Made by a program: the position numbers and the translations under genes
Notes under the pieces: generated by a model
Databases searched by the model: none
Seen by the model: the letters and a program-made list of their open reading frames with translations, nothing else
Told to the model about the DNA's origin: nothing
Assembly (NCBI GenBank): GCA_017462755.1
Contig: JAFTQM010000005.1
Span: forward strand, 1 to 33,317
DNA length: 33,317 bases
Source: Lachnospiraceae bacterium
Lineage (GTDB): Bacteria; Bacillota; Clostridia; Lachnospirales; Lachnospiraceae
Reading direction: 5' to 3'
Shown: piece after piece, positions 25,189-32,979 of the stretch
Layout: each line of letters begins with the position of its first letter
Numbering within the stretch: the first letter of the stretch is position 1

Positions 25189-26163
25189 ATGAAGAAGAAT
25201 TCGACCGGGATGGTTTGGGGTATCCTGTTGATTTTGGTAGGTGTCGGCATAGGTGGCAAGGTACTGGATTTATTTGATTTTGATTTGTTCTTTGACGGCT
25301 GGTGGACCTTATTTATCATTATTCCGTCAGCGGTACGTTTCTTTGCAGAGCGCGGCGGACGCATTTCGGCGCTTGGTGGTTTGACCATAGGTATCCTGAT
25401 GCTTTTGGCGGAGCAGGATTTTATCGAATGGTCGATGCTGATTCCGATTATTCTGGCGCTGGTGTTCATCCTGATAGGTCTGCGGATGATTGTATCGGGA
25501 GATAAAAAGAAGCAGAAGGCGAATCAAAACAGGGAGTATTACCGAGAGTACAGCAAAGAGTACCGACGCGACCGCAGCAGGGAGAATAATCGCAAGCCTC
25601 AGTGGGATAATATAGAGGATGCTGCAGAGTATTATTTTGACGACGAATACGATTACAATGAGGAATTTTCGTTTGGGCAGCAGGAGCCTTCCGGCTATGC
25701 GGAGCAGTCAAAGCAGACAACCAACCAAAGCTTTGAGAATGCCGGATTTAAGTATAATACCAATTCGCAGTATTACCGTTATCAGAAAAATGAATATACC
25801 TCGACTAATTTTAATCAGGGAGCGCGCCGTAATGGTCATTGTGCCTGCACGGCAGTGTTGACCGGTAAGGAAATCCGTTATCACCATGAGGTATTCGAGG
25901 GTGCAATGCTTTCGTCGGTTTTGGGTGCGATTGATTTGAATCTTTCGGAGGCGATTCTGTATCAGGATGTTGTGATTGAAGCAAAGGTTCTGTTGGGCGG
26001 TTTGGAGATTACCGTACCGAAGAATGTCCGGGTGGAGGTCAATGCCACGTCAATTATGGGCGGTGTGGACAATCGCGTCAAAAGAACTCAGAAGCTGCCG
26101 GACAATGCGATTACGATTTTTGTAAACGTAACCTGTCTGATGGGCGGCGTTGAGATTAAGTAG
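25189..26163 (+). CDS. LiaF-like membrane protein (N-terminal helices, C-terminal cell-wall-stress domain)
   Basis: The 324-residue protein combines about four N-terminal membrane helices (residues 6-100; GMVWGILLILVGVGIGG, WWTLFIIIPSAV, ISALGGLTIGILMLL, LIPIILALVFILIGLRM) with a long polar linker rich in Tyr, Arg, Asn and Gln (about 105-225). A C-terminal LiaF/DUF2154-type domain follows, with the characteristic repeated L-G-G-x-x-I/V pattern (KVLLGGLEITVPKNV, TSIMGGVDNRV, CLMGGVEIK). Family knowledge: LiaF modulates the LiaRS envelope-stress two-component system in Firmicutes; no liaRS lies in the window, so a stress-sensor role is only inferred. The start at 25189 is set by AAGGAGGAGATCCG. 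The linker is unusually long and aromatic-rich compared with B. subtilis LiaF. Confidence 0.82.
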   Translation: MKKNSTGMVWGILLILVGVGIGGKVLDLFDFDLFFDGWWTLFIIIPSAVRFFAERGGRISALGGLTIGILMLLAEQDFIEWSMLIPIILALVFILIGLRMIVSGDKKKQKANQNREYYREYSKEYRRDRSRENNRKPQWDNIEDAAEYYFDDEYDYNEEFSFGQQEPSGYAEQSKQTTNQSFENAGFKYNTNSQYYRYQKNEYTSTNFNQGARRNGHCACTAVLTGKEIRYHHEVFEGAMLSSVLGAIDLNLSEAILYQDVVIEAKVLLGGLEITVPKNVRVEVNATSIMGGVDNRVKRTQKLPDNAITIFVNVTCLMGGVEIK

Positions 26164-26179
26164 AAGAAAGCGAGAGCGT

Positions 26180-26201
26180 GCAGGTTTGGAAACCTGCTTT
26201 T
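26180..26201 (+). terminator. Short terminator-like hairpin after the LiaF-like gene
   Basis: GCAGGTTT (26180-26187) and AAACCTGC (26190-26197) are perfectly complementary and followed by TTTT. The T-run is short and the next ribosome binding site starts only 4 bases later, so read-through into the next gene is likely (attenuator-like). Confidence 0.55.
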
Positions 26202-26215
26202 AACGGAGGATGACT

Positions 26216-26545
26216 ATGGTACTTTGTGGCAGCAATTATTACGAGCAGAAATATTATTTCAATGACGAGGTATTCGGAAAGCTTCCGCAGGCAATCAAAG
26301 AGGAACTGCAGATTATGTGCGTCCTGTTTACGGAGGATATCGGCGGTGTGCTGATTTTGGAATATACTCCGGAGGGTGAGTTGATGCTGCGTGTGGAGAG
26401 CGATGAGAGTGATTTGCTCTATGACGAGATTGGCAGTGCGCTGAAGGTAAAGCAGCTGCAATCGGAGAAGCAGGAGCTGTTAGAGTCGTTGGAGCTGTAT
26501 TACCGTGTGGTGATTAAGGGAGAAACAGATGCTATTAGTAATTGA
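26216..26545 (+). CDS. Small conserved protein, DUF6145-like
   Basis: The 109-residue soluble protein resembles a small family typical of Lachnospiraceae (DUF6145 by recollection). It begins [17 protein letters not shown] and contains [41 protein letters not shown] and a C-terminal helix [10 protein letters not shown]. No catalytic motif is obvious and the function is unknown. The start at 26216 is chosen because GGAGG (26205-26209) is ideally spaced for it and would abut the ATG at 26210. Its last 17 bases overlap the coaX start, so the two are translationally coupled, a hint of a link to pantothenate kinase or simply tight packing. Confidence 0.75.
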   Translation: MVLCGSNYYEQKYYFNDEVFGKLPQAIKEELQIMCVLFTEDIGGVLILEYTPEGELMLRVESDESDLLYDEIGSALKVKQLQSEKQELLESLELYYRVVIKGETDAISN

Positions 26546-27302
26546 TGTAGGAAATACGAATATTACGCTGGCAGTCATGGAGAACGGTGAGGTAGTAGGA
26601 AGCTTTCGCCTGACGACGAAGACGCCTCGAACCTCGGACGAGTTTGGCTTACAGGTTTTAGGGCTGCTGGGGGCAAGAGGGATTGTAAAGGAAAAAATAG
26701 AGGATGTTATTATTTCTTCGGTGGTACCGGGGGTAATGTATTCGCTGCAAAGCGGAATCATCAAATATCTTGGCAAGACACCGTTAGTGGTAGGCGCCGG
26801 AGTAAAAACAGGTATCCGGATTGTTACCGGCAATCCGCGGGAAATCGGTGCGGACCGTATCGTCGATGCGGCGGCAGCATATGAGCTTTACGGCGGACCG
26901 GTCTTTGTGATTGATTACGGTACGGCGACGACGTATGATTTGATTTTGGAGGATGGTTCTTTTGCCGCAGGTATTACCAGCCCGGGCATTGGGATTTGTG
27001 CCAATGCACTCTGGAATGAAACTGCCAAGCTTCCGGAAATCGAAATCAAAAAGCCGGCATCCATACTGGCAAAGGAAACCGTCAGCAGTATGCAGGCGGG
27101 CTTGGTCTACGGCTACATCGGTCAGACCGAGTATATCATCCGTCAGGTAAAGAAGGAAGCCGGAATGCCGGATTTGAAGGTGGTGGCAACCGGAGGGCTC
27201 GGCAAGATTATTGCGGATGAAACCGACCTGATTGATATCTATGACCCGATGCTGACGATGAAAGGTCTTTGGAGCATTTACATGAAGAATAAAAAGCAGT
27301 GA
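26529..27302 (+). CDS. coaX: Type III pantothenate kinase
   Basis: The 257-residue cytoplasmic enzyme of the ASKHA fold phosphorylates pantothenate in the first step of coenzyme A synthesis. Phosphate-1 motif [15 protein letters not shown] at the N-terminus, the [17 protein letters not shown] block (residues about 101-117; substrate and dimer region), phosphate-2 motif [13 protein letters not shown] near 127, [12 protein letters not shown] and the late ATGGLGKII loop are all present. Length is normal for CoaX, which is feedback-insensitive in characterised members. AAGGGAGAAACAG precedes the ATG, inside the end of the upstream small gene. Confidence 0.95.
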   Translation: MLLVIDVGNTNITLAVMENGEVVGSFRLTTKTPRTSDEFGLQVLGLLGARGIVKEKIEDVIISSVVPGVMYSLQSGIIKYLGKTPLVVGAGVKTGIRIVTGNPREIGADRIVDAAAAYELYGGPVFVIDYGTATTYDLILEDGSFAAGITSPGIGICANALWNETAKLPEIEIKKPASILAKETVSSMQAGLVYGYIGQTEYIIRQVKKEAGMPDLKVVATGGLGKIIADETDLIDIYDPMLTMKGLWSIYMKNKKQ

Positions 27303-27318
27303 CGTTTTGTGTCGAAGT

Positions 27319-27346
27319 TTGACATACGATTTTACTTTCTTAAAAT
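27319..27346 (+). promoter_or_regulatory. Promoter upstream of the 27449 gene
   Basis: Perfect TTGACA (27319-27324), 16-bp spacer, TAAAAT (27341-27346). The predicted start (about 27353) lies just before the hairpin at 27366-27407, so transcripts from it would meet a terminator at once. Confidence 0.6.
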
Positions 27347-27365
27347 GTAAAATAATGGTATATTA

Positions 27366-27407
27366 TTTACAGAATCTGGTGAACGCCGGGTTCTGTAAAT
27401 TTTTTTT
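27366..27407 (+). terminator. Intrinsic terminator after coaX / possible attenuator for the next gene
   Basis: TTTACAGAATCTGG (27366-27379) pairs with CCGGGTTCTGTAAA (27386-27399), with two G-U pairs, around a 6-nt loop, followed by eight T (27400-27407). Confidence 0.88.
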
Positions 27408-27448
27408 GTACAGAATTGTCAGAGACAAGCTGTGAAAGGGAGGAACGT

Positions 27449-28447
27449 ATGTTGTATCAATGGTATGAAACAGGAATAATGACTTATTTGCTGGTAGCTA
27501 TCGGGGGAATCGGAGTATTGTCAAAGCTGCTGCTCGGATATGGACTGAGTGTCGGTTTGCGCAATACGGAGCTGGTAGCATATTCGGACAAAAAGTGGTT
27601 GCGGCAGATGCAGCAGGAATATGCAGATTGCTGTACGCGGTACGGAAAAGTGAATAATGTGGATATCTTTGTGGATAAACATCTTGGAAGCTGTAGATAT
27701 TTTGGGATAAGGTTATCCACATGGAAAAGAATAGGTGGACAGGTTATCCTGTTAGCCGCCGGAATCATAGTATTTACGCTGGCGGAAGGGATTTTGTACC
27801 GGCAGGATGTGATGCGGATAATGTTTGAATTCTTTGTGGGTAGTTGGCTGGTGTTAATCAATCTGGTTGTGGATAACTTGACGAATGCGGAGGAAAAGGA
27901 GCTTCAGATGCGCGTCAATCTGTTGGAGTTTTTTGAGAATCACCCGTTGTCAGAGCAGGCAGCAGAGCAGCCTGACGAGAAGAAGGCGGAGCAGAGCAAT
28001 GGGGAAGCATCCGAAGGGGAGAAAGAACCGGATGAGGAAATAGTAGTGTTGAAGGCGGCAGAAGCAGACCGTTGTGAAAACGAGGAGCAGACCACAGACG
28101 AGAAGGCTGAGGAAAAAAAGATAGATTCCGAACCAAAGCCGGAAAGCCGAAGAGAGCGTAACCGCAAAATCAAAGCTGCGATGAGCCGTAAGGAACAGCT
28201 GAAGGAGCAGCTGATTGCGGAGAGAAAGGAAAAGCGGGTGGCGATTTTGCAGGAGGTCAAGGAGGCAAGAGGGCGCGAGGATGAGCAGGAAAAGGAGCGT
28301 ATGCAGCAGGAGGCAAAGCAGCTTGCGCTGGAGCTGGCAGCAGCCGTAGAGTGTGCGGAGGAAGAAAGCGCAGCAGAAAAGCTCGAAAAGGAAAAAGAAA
28401 AAAATGCCCTGCTCGCGGAGGTATTAAAAGAATTTCTTGCACTATAG
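27449..28447 (+). CDS. Conserved membrane protein with long charged coiled-coil tail, unknown function
   Basis: The 332-residue protein is of a type I recall as conserved but uncharacterised in Lachnospiraceae. N-terminal membrane helix (about 10-32), a soluble segment with KVNNVDIFVDKHLG and the GIRLSTWKR motif (about 65-90), and two further helices (about 92-112 and 118-142) are visible. The rest, about 160-332, is extremely charged, almost all Glu, Lys, Arg, Gln and Ala, and probably a long coiled coil (MSRKEQLKEQLIAERKEKR and similar). The start at 27449 follows AAAGGGAGGAACGT; the longer frame from 27416 overlaps that ribosome binding site. Its 5' half contains the DnaA-box cluster described separately. 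A membrane-anchored coiled-coil scaffold is a reasonable guess, nothing more. Confidence 0.8.
   Translation: MLYQWYETGIMTYLLVAIGGIGVLSKLLLGYGLSVGLRNTELVAYSDKKWLRQMQQEYADCCTRYGKVNNVDIFVDKHLGSCRYFGIRLSTWKRIGGQVILLAAGIIVFTLAEGILYRQDVMRIMFEFFVGSWLVLINLVVDNLTNAEEKELQMRVNLLEFFENHPLSEQAAEQPDEKKAEQSNGEASEGEKEPDEEIVVLKAAEADRCENEEQTTDEKAEEKKIDSEPKPESRRERNRKIKAAMSRKEQLKEQLIAERKEKRVAILQEVKEARGREDEQEKERMQQEAKQLALELAAAVECAEEESAAEKLEKEKEKNALLAEVLKEFLAL
27658..27876. promoter_or_regulatory. Cluster of DnaA boxes inside a coding region
   Basis: Three perfect TTATCCACA 9-mers occur within 207 bp: 27670-27678 (minus), 27713-27721 (plus) and 27868-27876 (minus). Two more have one mismatch: 27658-27666 (reads TGTGGATAT) and 27813-27821 (TGCGGATAA). 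With equal base frequencies a perfect box on either strand is expected about once per 131 kb, and I found no other perfect one by eye in this window. Protein coding explains part (V-D-K, L-S-T and V-D-N codons) but not the codon choice. Confidence 0.65.
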
Positions 28448-28511
28448 CAGTCATATTCGAAAAAAGTGTGACAAGCTTGCAGAATTTCCGAAAAAAAACG
28501 ATAAAAAGGGA

Positions 28512-28540
28512 TTGAAAGTGGGCGGGCAGTCTGCTAGAAT
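28512..28540 (+). promoter_or_regulatory. Promoter of pgi
   Basis: TTGAAA (28512-28517), 17-bp spacer, TAGAAT (28535-28540). Confidence 0.75.
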
Positions 28541-28603
28541 GATAACGACATCCGAAAAAGGAAAGAATAGTACAGGATATAGATGAAAAGGAGATTGGGC
28601 GTT

Positions 28604-29950
28604 ATGGCAAAGGTATCTTTTGATTTTAATGCAGCAAAGAAGTTTATCCGCGAGGATGAGATGAACTACATGAAGAAGACGGCAGAGGCTGCAAAGGCAG
28701 AGCTGCTTGCAAAGACCGGTGCAGGAAATGATTTTCTTGGCTGGATTGACCTTCCGGTAAATTACGATAAGGAAGAGTTTGCAAGAATTCAGAAGGCAGC
28801 AGAGAGAATTCAGTCCGATTCAGAAGTATTATTAGTAATCGGTATCGGCGGTTCCTATCTGGGAGCGAGAGCAGCAATCGAGTTTTTACGTCACAGCTTC
28901 TACAACTCCGTATCGAAGGAGGTTCGCAAGACTCCGGAGATTTACTATGTAGGAAACAACATCAGCAGTACCTATATTACTCACCTGATGCAGGTAATCG
29001 GAGACAGAGATTTCTCCATCAATATTATCAGTAAGTCCGGTACCACGACGGAGCCGGCGATTGCATTCCGTGTATTCAAGAAGCTGTTAATTGAGAAGTA
29101 TGGTAAGGCAGAGGCTGCAAAGAGAATTTATGCAACCACCGATAAGGCAAAGGGAGCATTAAAGAATCTCGCCAACGAAGAGGGCTACGAGAGCTTTGTA
29201 GTACCGGATGATGTCGGAGGACGTTTCTCGGTACTGACCGCAGTAGGCTTACTTCCAATCGCAGTCAGCGGTGCAGACATTACAAAGTTAATGGAAGGTG
29301 CTGCAAGCATGCGCGAGAAGTGTCTGACGAAGCCGTTTGAGGAGAACGATTCCGTATTGTATGCGGCAGTTCGTAATATTCTGCTTCGCAAGGGCAAGTC
29401 CATCGAAATCCTTTGCAACTATGAGCCGGCACTGCACTATGTAGGCGAGTGGTGGAAGCAGCTCTACGGTGAGAGTGAGGGCAAGGATCAGAAGGGTATT
29501 TTCCCGGCAGCAGTAGATTTGACGACCGACCTGCACTCGATGGGACAGTTTATTCAGGACGGTCAGAGAACCATGTTCGAAACCGTAATCAACTTAGAGA
29601 CACCTTCCTGTGAGGTAATCTTAGAGGAGGAAGAGGTAGACTTAGACGGTCTGAATTATTTGGCAGGCAAGAGTGTAGATTTCATCAACAAGAGTGCTAT
29701 GAAGGGAACCAGACTGGCTCATACGGACGGTAATGTACCGAACCTTGTGGTAAATATGGCAGACCAGACCGAATTCTCTTTGGGTGAGTTGTTCTATTTC
29801 TTTGAGTTTGCATGTGGTGTATCCGGTTATATCCTTGGTGTAAATCCATTCGACCAGCCGGGCGTAGAGAGCTACAAGAAGAATATGTTTGCATTGCTTG
29901 GCAAGCCGGGCTATGAGGAGCTTGGTCAGGAGCTGTTAAAGAGATTGTAA
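28604..29950 (+). CDS. pgi: Glucose-6-phosphate isomerase
   Basis: The 448-residue cytoplasmic enzyme interconverts glucose 6-phosphate and fructose 6-phosphate. Visible motifs: [16 protein letters not shown] (sugar phosphate site), [16 protein letters not shown] (phosphate-binding SGTT), [16 protein letters not shown] (family signature 1), and the [20 protein letters not shown] stretch with the catalytic Glu. [14 protein letters not shown] and the closing Lys in SYKKNMF complete signature 2. Length is that of the shorter bacterial (Bacillus-like) form. The start at 28604 is set by AAAAGGAGA nine bases upstream; the in-frame ATG at 28583 precedes that site. Strong codon bias like asd indicates high expression. 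Own promoter and terminator make it monocistronic. Confidence 0.96.
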   Translation: MAKVSFDFNAAKKFIREDEMNYMKKTAEAAKAELLAKTGAGNDFLGWIDLPVNYDKEEFARIQKAAERIQSDSEVLLVIGIGGSYLGARAAIEFLRHSFYNSVSKEVRKTPEIYYVGNNISSTYITHLMQVIGDRDFSINIISKSGTTTEPAIAFRVFKKLLIEKYGKAEAAKRIYATTDKAKGALKNLANEEGYESFVVPDDVGGRFSVLTAVGLLPIAVSGADITKLMEGAASMREKCLTKPFEENDSVLYAAVRNILLRKGKSIEILCNYEPALHYVGEWWKQLYGESEGKDQKGIFPAAVDLTTDLHSMGQFIQDGQRTMFETVINLETPSCEVILEEEEVDLDGLNYLAGKSVDFINKSAMKGTRLAHTDGNVPNLVVNMADQTEFSLGELFYFFEFACGVSGYILGVNPFDQPGVESYKKNMFALLGKPGYEELGQELLKRL

Positions 29951-29964
29951 TAACGTATTAACAC

Positions 29965-29998
29965 AAACCCCTTCCTGTGTAGTGCAGGAGGGGGTTTT
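29965..29998 (+). terminator. Intrinsic terminator after pgi
   Basis: AAACCCCTTCCTG (29965-29977) pairs with CAGGAGGGGGTTT (29985-29997), one G-U pair, 7-nt loop, then a short T4 run. Confidence 0.85.
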
Positions 29999-30018
29999 GA
30001 AGAAAGGTGGCAATCAGT

Positions 30019-30792
30019 TTGGGATATCGATACGAAACACATTTGCATACGAAGGAGGTAAGCGCCTGCGCCAGAACAAACGCAGCAGACTACATTTCCT
30101 TTTATCAGGAGAAGGGGTATAGCGGAATTATAGTAACAGACCATTTTTTTCACGGAAATTGCGGTATTGCAAGGGATTTGAGCTGGAAAGAGTGGGTGGA
30201 AGCATATTGTCGGGGCTATGAGTTAGCCAAAGAAGAAGGCGATAAGCGAGGTTTTTCTGTATTTTTTGGTTTGGAGGAGAATTTTGAGGGCGACGAATAT
30301 CTGGTGTACGGAGTAACCAAGGAGTGGCTGCTGGCGCATGAGGAGGTTATGACTCGTGACCGCAGGGAATATTACCGGTTGCTGCATGAGGCGGGAGCCT
30401 TGGTTGTACAGGCGCATCCGTGCAGAGAGCGCGGCTATCTGAGCGATGTCCACCTCAATCCGTATTTTGTGGATGCTGCAGAGGTAATCAATTTGGGAAA
30501 TGAGCCGTATCAGGACGGCTTATCTACAGAATACGCCAAGAAGCACGGCCTGCCTATGGTTGCCGGTTCGGATATGCACTGCTGTGAAGGAAATCCGGAG
30601 GTTAGCGGTATCGAAACGGATGAGCCGCTGCGTTCCATTGAGGATTTTGTACGGCTGATAAAGACAGGAACCGGATATCGGTTAATCGGAGAAGAAAAGC
30701 GACAGACAGAAGCAAAAATGCAACAACCTTGGGTGCACCGTTTGCCGGTGTATCAGTACAGCAGAGAGGGCAAAAATGTGCAAATCCTCTAA
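30019..30792 (+). CDS. PHP domain metal-dependent phosphoesterase-like protein
   Basis: The 257-residue protein of the PHP superfamily (polymerase and histidinol phosphatase fold) has all metal-ligand motifs: ETHLHT near the N-terminus, IIVTDHFFHGN, GLEENFEGDEY (Glu ligand), VVQAHPCRERGYL and VAGSDMHCCEGN (Asp-x-His) near residue 190. It is therefore a likely active hydrolase of a phosphoester such as a nucleotide or sugar phosphate; the substrate is unknown. Start choice is uncertain. TTG at 30019 is preferred because AAAGGTGG lies at fitting distance and the protein then begins LGYRYETHLHT; GTG at 30007 is the longer alternative with no good ribosome binding site. It begins only about 20 bases after the pgi terminator and has no clear promoter of its own, so it may depend on read-through. 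Confidence 0.85.
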   Translation: MGYRYETHLHTKEVSACARTNAADYISFYQEKGYSGIIVTDHFFHGNCGIARDLSWKEWVEAYCRGYELAKEEGDKRGFSVFFGLEENFEGDEYLVYGVTKEWLLAHEEVMTRDRREYYRLLHEAGALVVQAHPCRERGYLSDVHLNPYFVDAAEVINLGNEPYQDGLSTEYAKKHGLPMVAGSDMHCCEGNPEVSGIETDEPLRSIEDFVRLIKTGTGYRLIGEEKRQTEAKMQQPWVHRLPVYQYSREGKNVQIL

Positions 30793-30821
30793 TTGCGTAC
30801 TGTATTAAGGTGTGTTATTAT
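30793..30821 (+). promoter_or_regulatory. Promoter of the HD-GYP gene
   Basis: TTGCGT (30793-30798), 17-bp spacer, TATTAT (30816-30821), located directly at the end of the PHP gene. It excludes the ATG at 30812 as the start of the next gene. Confidence 0.65.
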
Positions 30822-30847
30822 GTTACTATGCGAATAGGAGGTGCAGC

Positions 30848-31924
30848 ATGGGGGGAGAAAAGATAAAACGACTTCCAATCAGTGAGATTGCACCGGGAAT
30901 GATTACCGCGAGAGATATTTATTCCCGAAACGATCAATTGATTTTGAATAAAGATACCGTACTTGGCGCAGATTCCATTGCCAAGCTGATGTTTTATGCC
31001 GTTGGAGGCATATGGATTTATGAAGAAAGCCAGAAGGAAGTAGAAGAGGATGCTTATACCGCAACCCTTCGAAGAAGTCAGGATTTTGAACAGTTTAAGC
31101 AAAAGTACGATACCTCAGTGGAAGAGGTAAAGGAAGTGTTTGAGCGTCTGGTTATCGGAGGAGAGGAGCTTGACTCGCAGAAGCTGTTCGGAACGATTCG
31201 GGATATGGTAACGGATGCGAGAAGCAATGTGCATATCTTTAATATGCTGCATTGCATCCGGGAATATGATGATTTGGTATTTATGCATTCCATCAACGTA
31301 GCCTTGATTTGTAATGTATTCGGAGACTGGCTGCGTCTGCCGGAAAAAGAAAAGGATATGCTGACGACCTGCGGTTTGCTTCATGACGTGGGAAAGCTGC
31401 TGGTACCGCCGCGAATTTTACATAAACCGGGCAAGCTGACCGAGGATGAATATACGATTGCCAAGCTGCATCCGGAAAGCGGTTATGAGCTTTTGAAAAA
31501 CACAAATGTGGATGAGCGTGTATTGAAGGTGGCGATGTCCCATCATGAGCGCTACGATGGTACCGGTTATCCGAAGGGAATTGCAGGGGACGATATTGAT
31601 ATGTTTTCCTGTCTTGTCGGAATTGCGGATGTGTATGATGCGATGACGAGCAAGCGTTTGTATCGCGGACCGCTCTGTCCGTTTGATGTAATAAAAATCT
31701 TTGAAGAGGACGGTATGCGGCAGTTTAATCCGGAGTATTTGCTTCCGGTGCTTGGCAAGCTGGTGGAAACCTATATTCATCATACGGTGCGTTTATCCGA
31801 TGACAGCCGCGGAGAGGTGATTATGATTAATCCGTTCTCGTTGGCAAGACCGGTAGTGAAAATCGGAAATGTATTTGTAGATTTGGCAAAGAGAAAAGAC
31901 TTGAAGATAGAAGAGGTGCTGTAG
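30848..31924 (+). CDS. HD-GYP domain protein (candidate cyclic-di-GMP phosphodiesterase)
   Basis: The 358-residue cytoplasmic protein has an N-terminal segment (about 1-75) like the DUF3391-type region found before HD-GYP domains (LPISEIAPGMITARDIY), a helical linker and a C-terminal HD-GYP domain (about 130-340). Metal and catalytic residues are intact: H147 (FMHSIN), H179-D180 (LLHDVGK), H208 (KLHPESGYELL), H232-H233 (SHHERYDGTGYPKG, which is the GYP motif) and the later Asp in GIADVYDAMTS. Family members hydrolyse c-di-GMP to pGpG or GMP. No receiver or PAS sensor is fused. The start at 30848 follows AGGAGGTGCAGC and fits the promoter at 30793-30821. Confidence 0.92.
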   Translation: MGGEKIKRLPISEIAPGMITARDIYSRNDQLILNKDTVLGADSIAKLMFYAVGGIWIYEESQKEVEEDAYTATLRRSQDFEQFKQKYDTSVEEVKEVFERLVIGGEELDSQKLFGTIRDMVTDARSNVHIFNMLHCIREYDDLVFMHSINVALICNVFGDWLRLPEKEKDMLTTCGLLHDVGKLLVPPRILHKPGKLTEDEYTIAKLHPESGYELLKNTNVDERVLKVAMSHHERYDGTGYPKGIAGDDIDMFSCLVGIADVYDAMTSKRLYRGPLCPFDVIKIFEEDGMRQFNPEYLLPVLGKLVETYIHHTVRLSDDSRGEVIMINPFSLARPVVKIGNVFVDLAKRKDLKIEEVL

Positions 31925-31965
31925 AGAAAGACCGGGCGGTCTGGCTCTGACAGGAAAGGATTGCA

Positions 31966-32937
31966 ATGAAATCACGAGTAGATGTAGCAGAAGCATTGTT
32001 TCGAGAGGGCTATAATTGTTCGCAGGCGGTGTTTGGCGCCCATGGAGATTTGTACGGTTTAGAACGGGACATGGCGATGCGACTGGCGGCATCCTTTGGC
32101 GGCGGTATGGGAAGAATGCGAGAGGTGTGCGGAACACTTTCCGGTACGTTCCTGATTGCCGGTATGGAAACCGGTGCGACCGAGGGAAAGGATGCAGCAG
32201 GAAAAAAGCGAAATTATGATATGGTACAGCAGCTGGCAGGTGTATATCGGGCAGAGAATGGTTCGATTATCTGCAGAGAGCTGTTGGGACTGGATAAAAA
32301 CGGACAGAAGGCGGATACGTCGGTAACGACACCGGATGCCAGAACGGAGGAGTATTACCGGAAGCGTCCATGTATTCAATTGATTCGCCGCGCGGCTGCG
32401 ATGGCAGAGGAGATGCTGTTATATCGGTATTTTTCCTGTGATACTGCGGAGTTTGTGCGGGTAGAGACGGAGGAGCAGCTTGCTGAGCTTGCAACGATTG
32501 CCAACGAGGTCTGGCATCAGCATTTTGCGACCATTTTATCGCCGGAGCAGATTGATTATATGGTGGACAAGTTTCAGTCGGAGCATGCCATGCGGGAACA
32601 AATGGAGAATCAGTCGTATGAGTATTATTTTATTCATGCAAACGGTGTCAATGTCGGTTATGTCGGCATCAAGCCGGATGGTGACCGCTTGTTTTTAAGC
32701 AAGCTGTACATTTTGCAGCGGTATCGTGGCAATGGCTATGCCAGCGGAGCGTTTGAGTTTATGCGTCGGCTTGCCAAGGTGCGCGGATTACGCGCGGTAT
32801 GGCTGACGGTAAACCGTTATAATGCAGATACGATTGCAATATACAAGAAAAAGGGCTTTGTCGTAACCGAGGAGAAAGTAACGGACATCGGCAATGGCTT
32901 TGTCATGGACGATTACTTTATGGAGTGGCAAATATAA
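31966..32937 (+). CDS. Fusion of C_GCAxxG_C_C redox-type domain with GNAT acetyltransferase
   Basis: The 323-residue protein joins two families. Residues 1-150 match the C_GCAxxG_C_C family (small cysteine proteins presumed to bind a metal or redox centre): C18 in GYNCSQAV, FGGGMGRMREVCG with C55, ICRELLG with C103, and RPCIQLI with C136. Residues about 162-323 are a GNAT N-acetyltransferase: FVRVETEEQLAELATI, NGVNVGYVGIK, the acetyl-CoA loop ILQRYRGNGYASGAFEFM, then LTVNRYNADTIAIYKKKGF. Separate genes are the usual arrangement. The frame is continuous with no stop at the junction (about 32415-32450), so this is a true fusion in this sequence. AGGAAAGGATTGCA precedes the ATG. Confidence 0.87.
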   Translation: MKSRVDVAEALFREGYNCSQAVFGAHGDLYGLERDMAMRLAASFGGGMGRMREVCGTLSGTFLIAGMETGATEGKDAAGKKRNYDMVQQLAGVYRAENGSIICRELLGLDKNGQKADTSVTTPDARTEEYYRKRPCIQLIRRAAAMAEEMLLYRYFSCDTAEFVRVETEEQLAELATIANEVWHQHFATILSPEQIDYMVDKFQSEHAMREQMENQSYEYYFIHANGVNVGYVGIKPDGDRLFLSKLYILQRYRGNGYASGAFEFMRRLAKVRGLRAVWLTVNRYNADTIAIYKKKGFVVTEEKVTDIGNGFVMDDYFMEWQI

Positions 32938-32979
32938 GTGTAAGATGCGTGGCAAAGGCAGCGCAGAAATGAGGATAAA

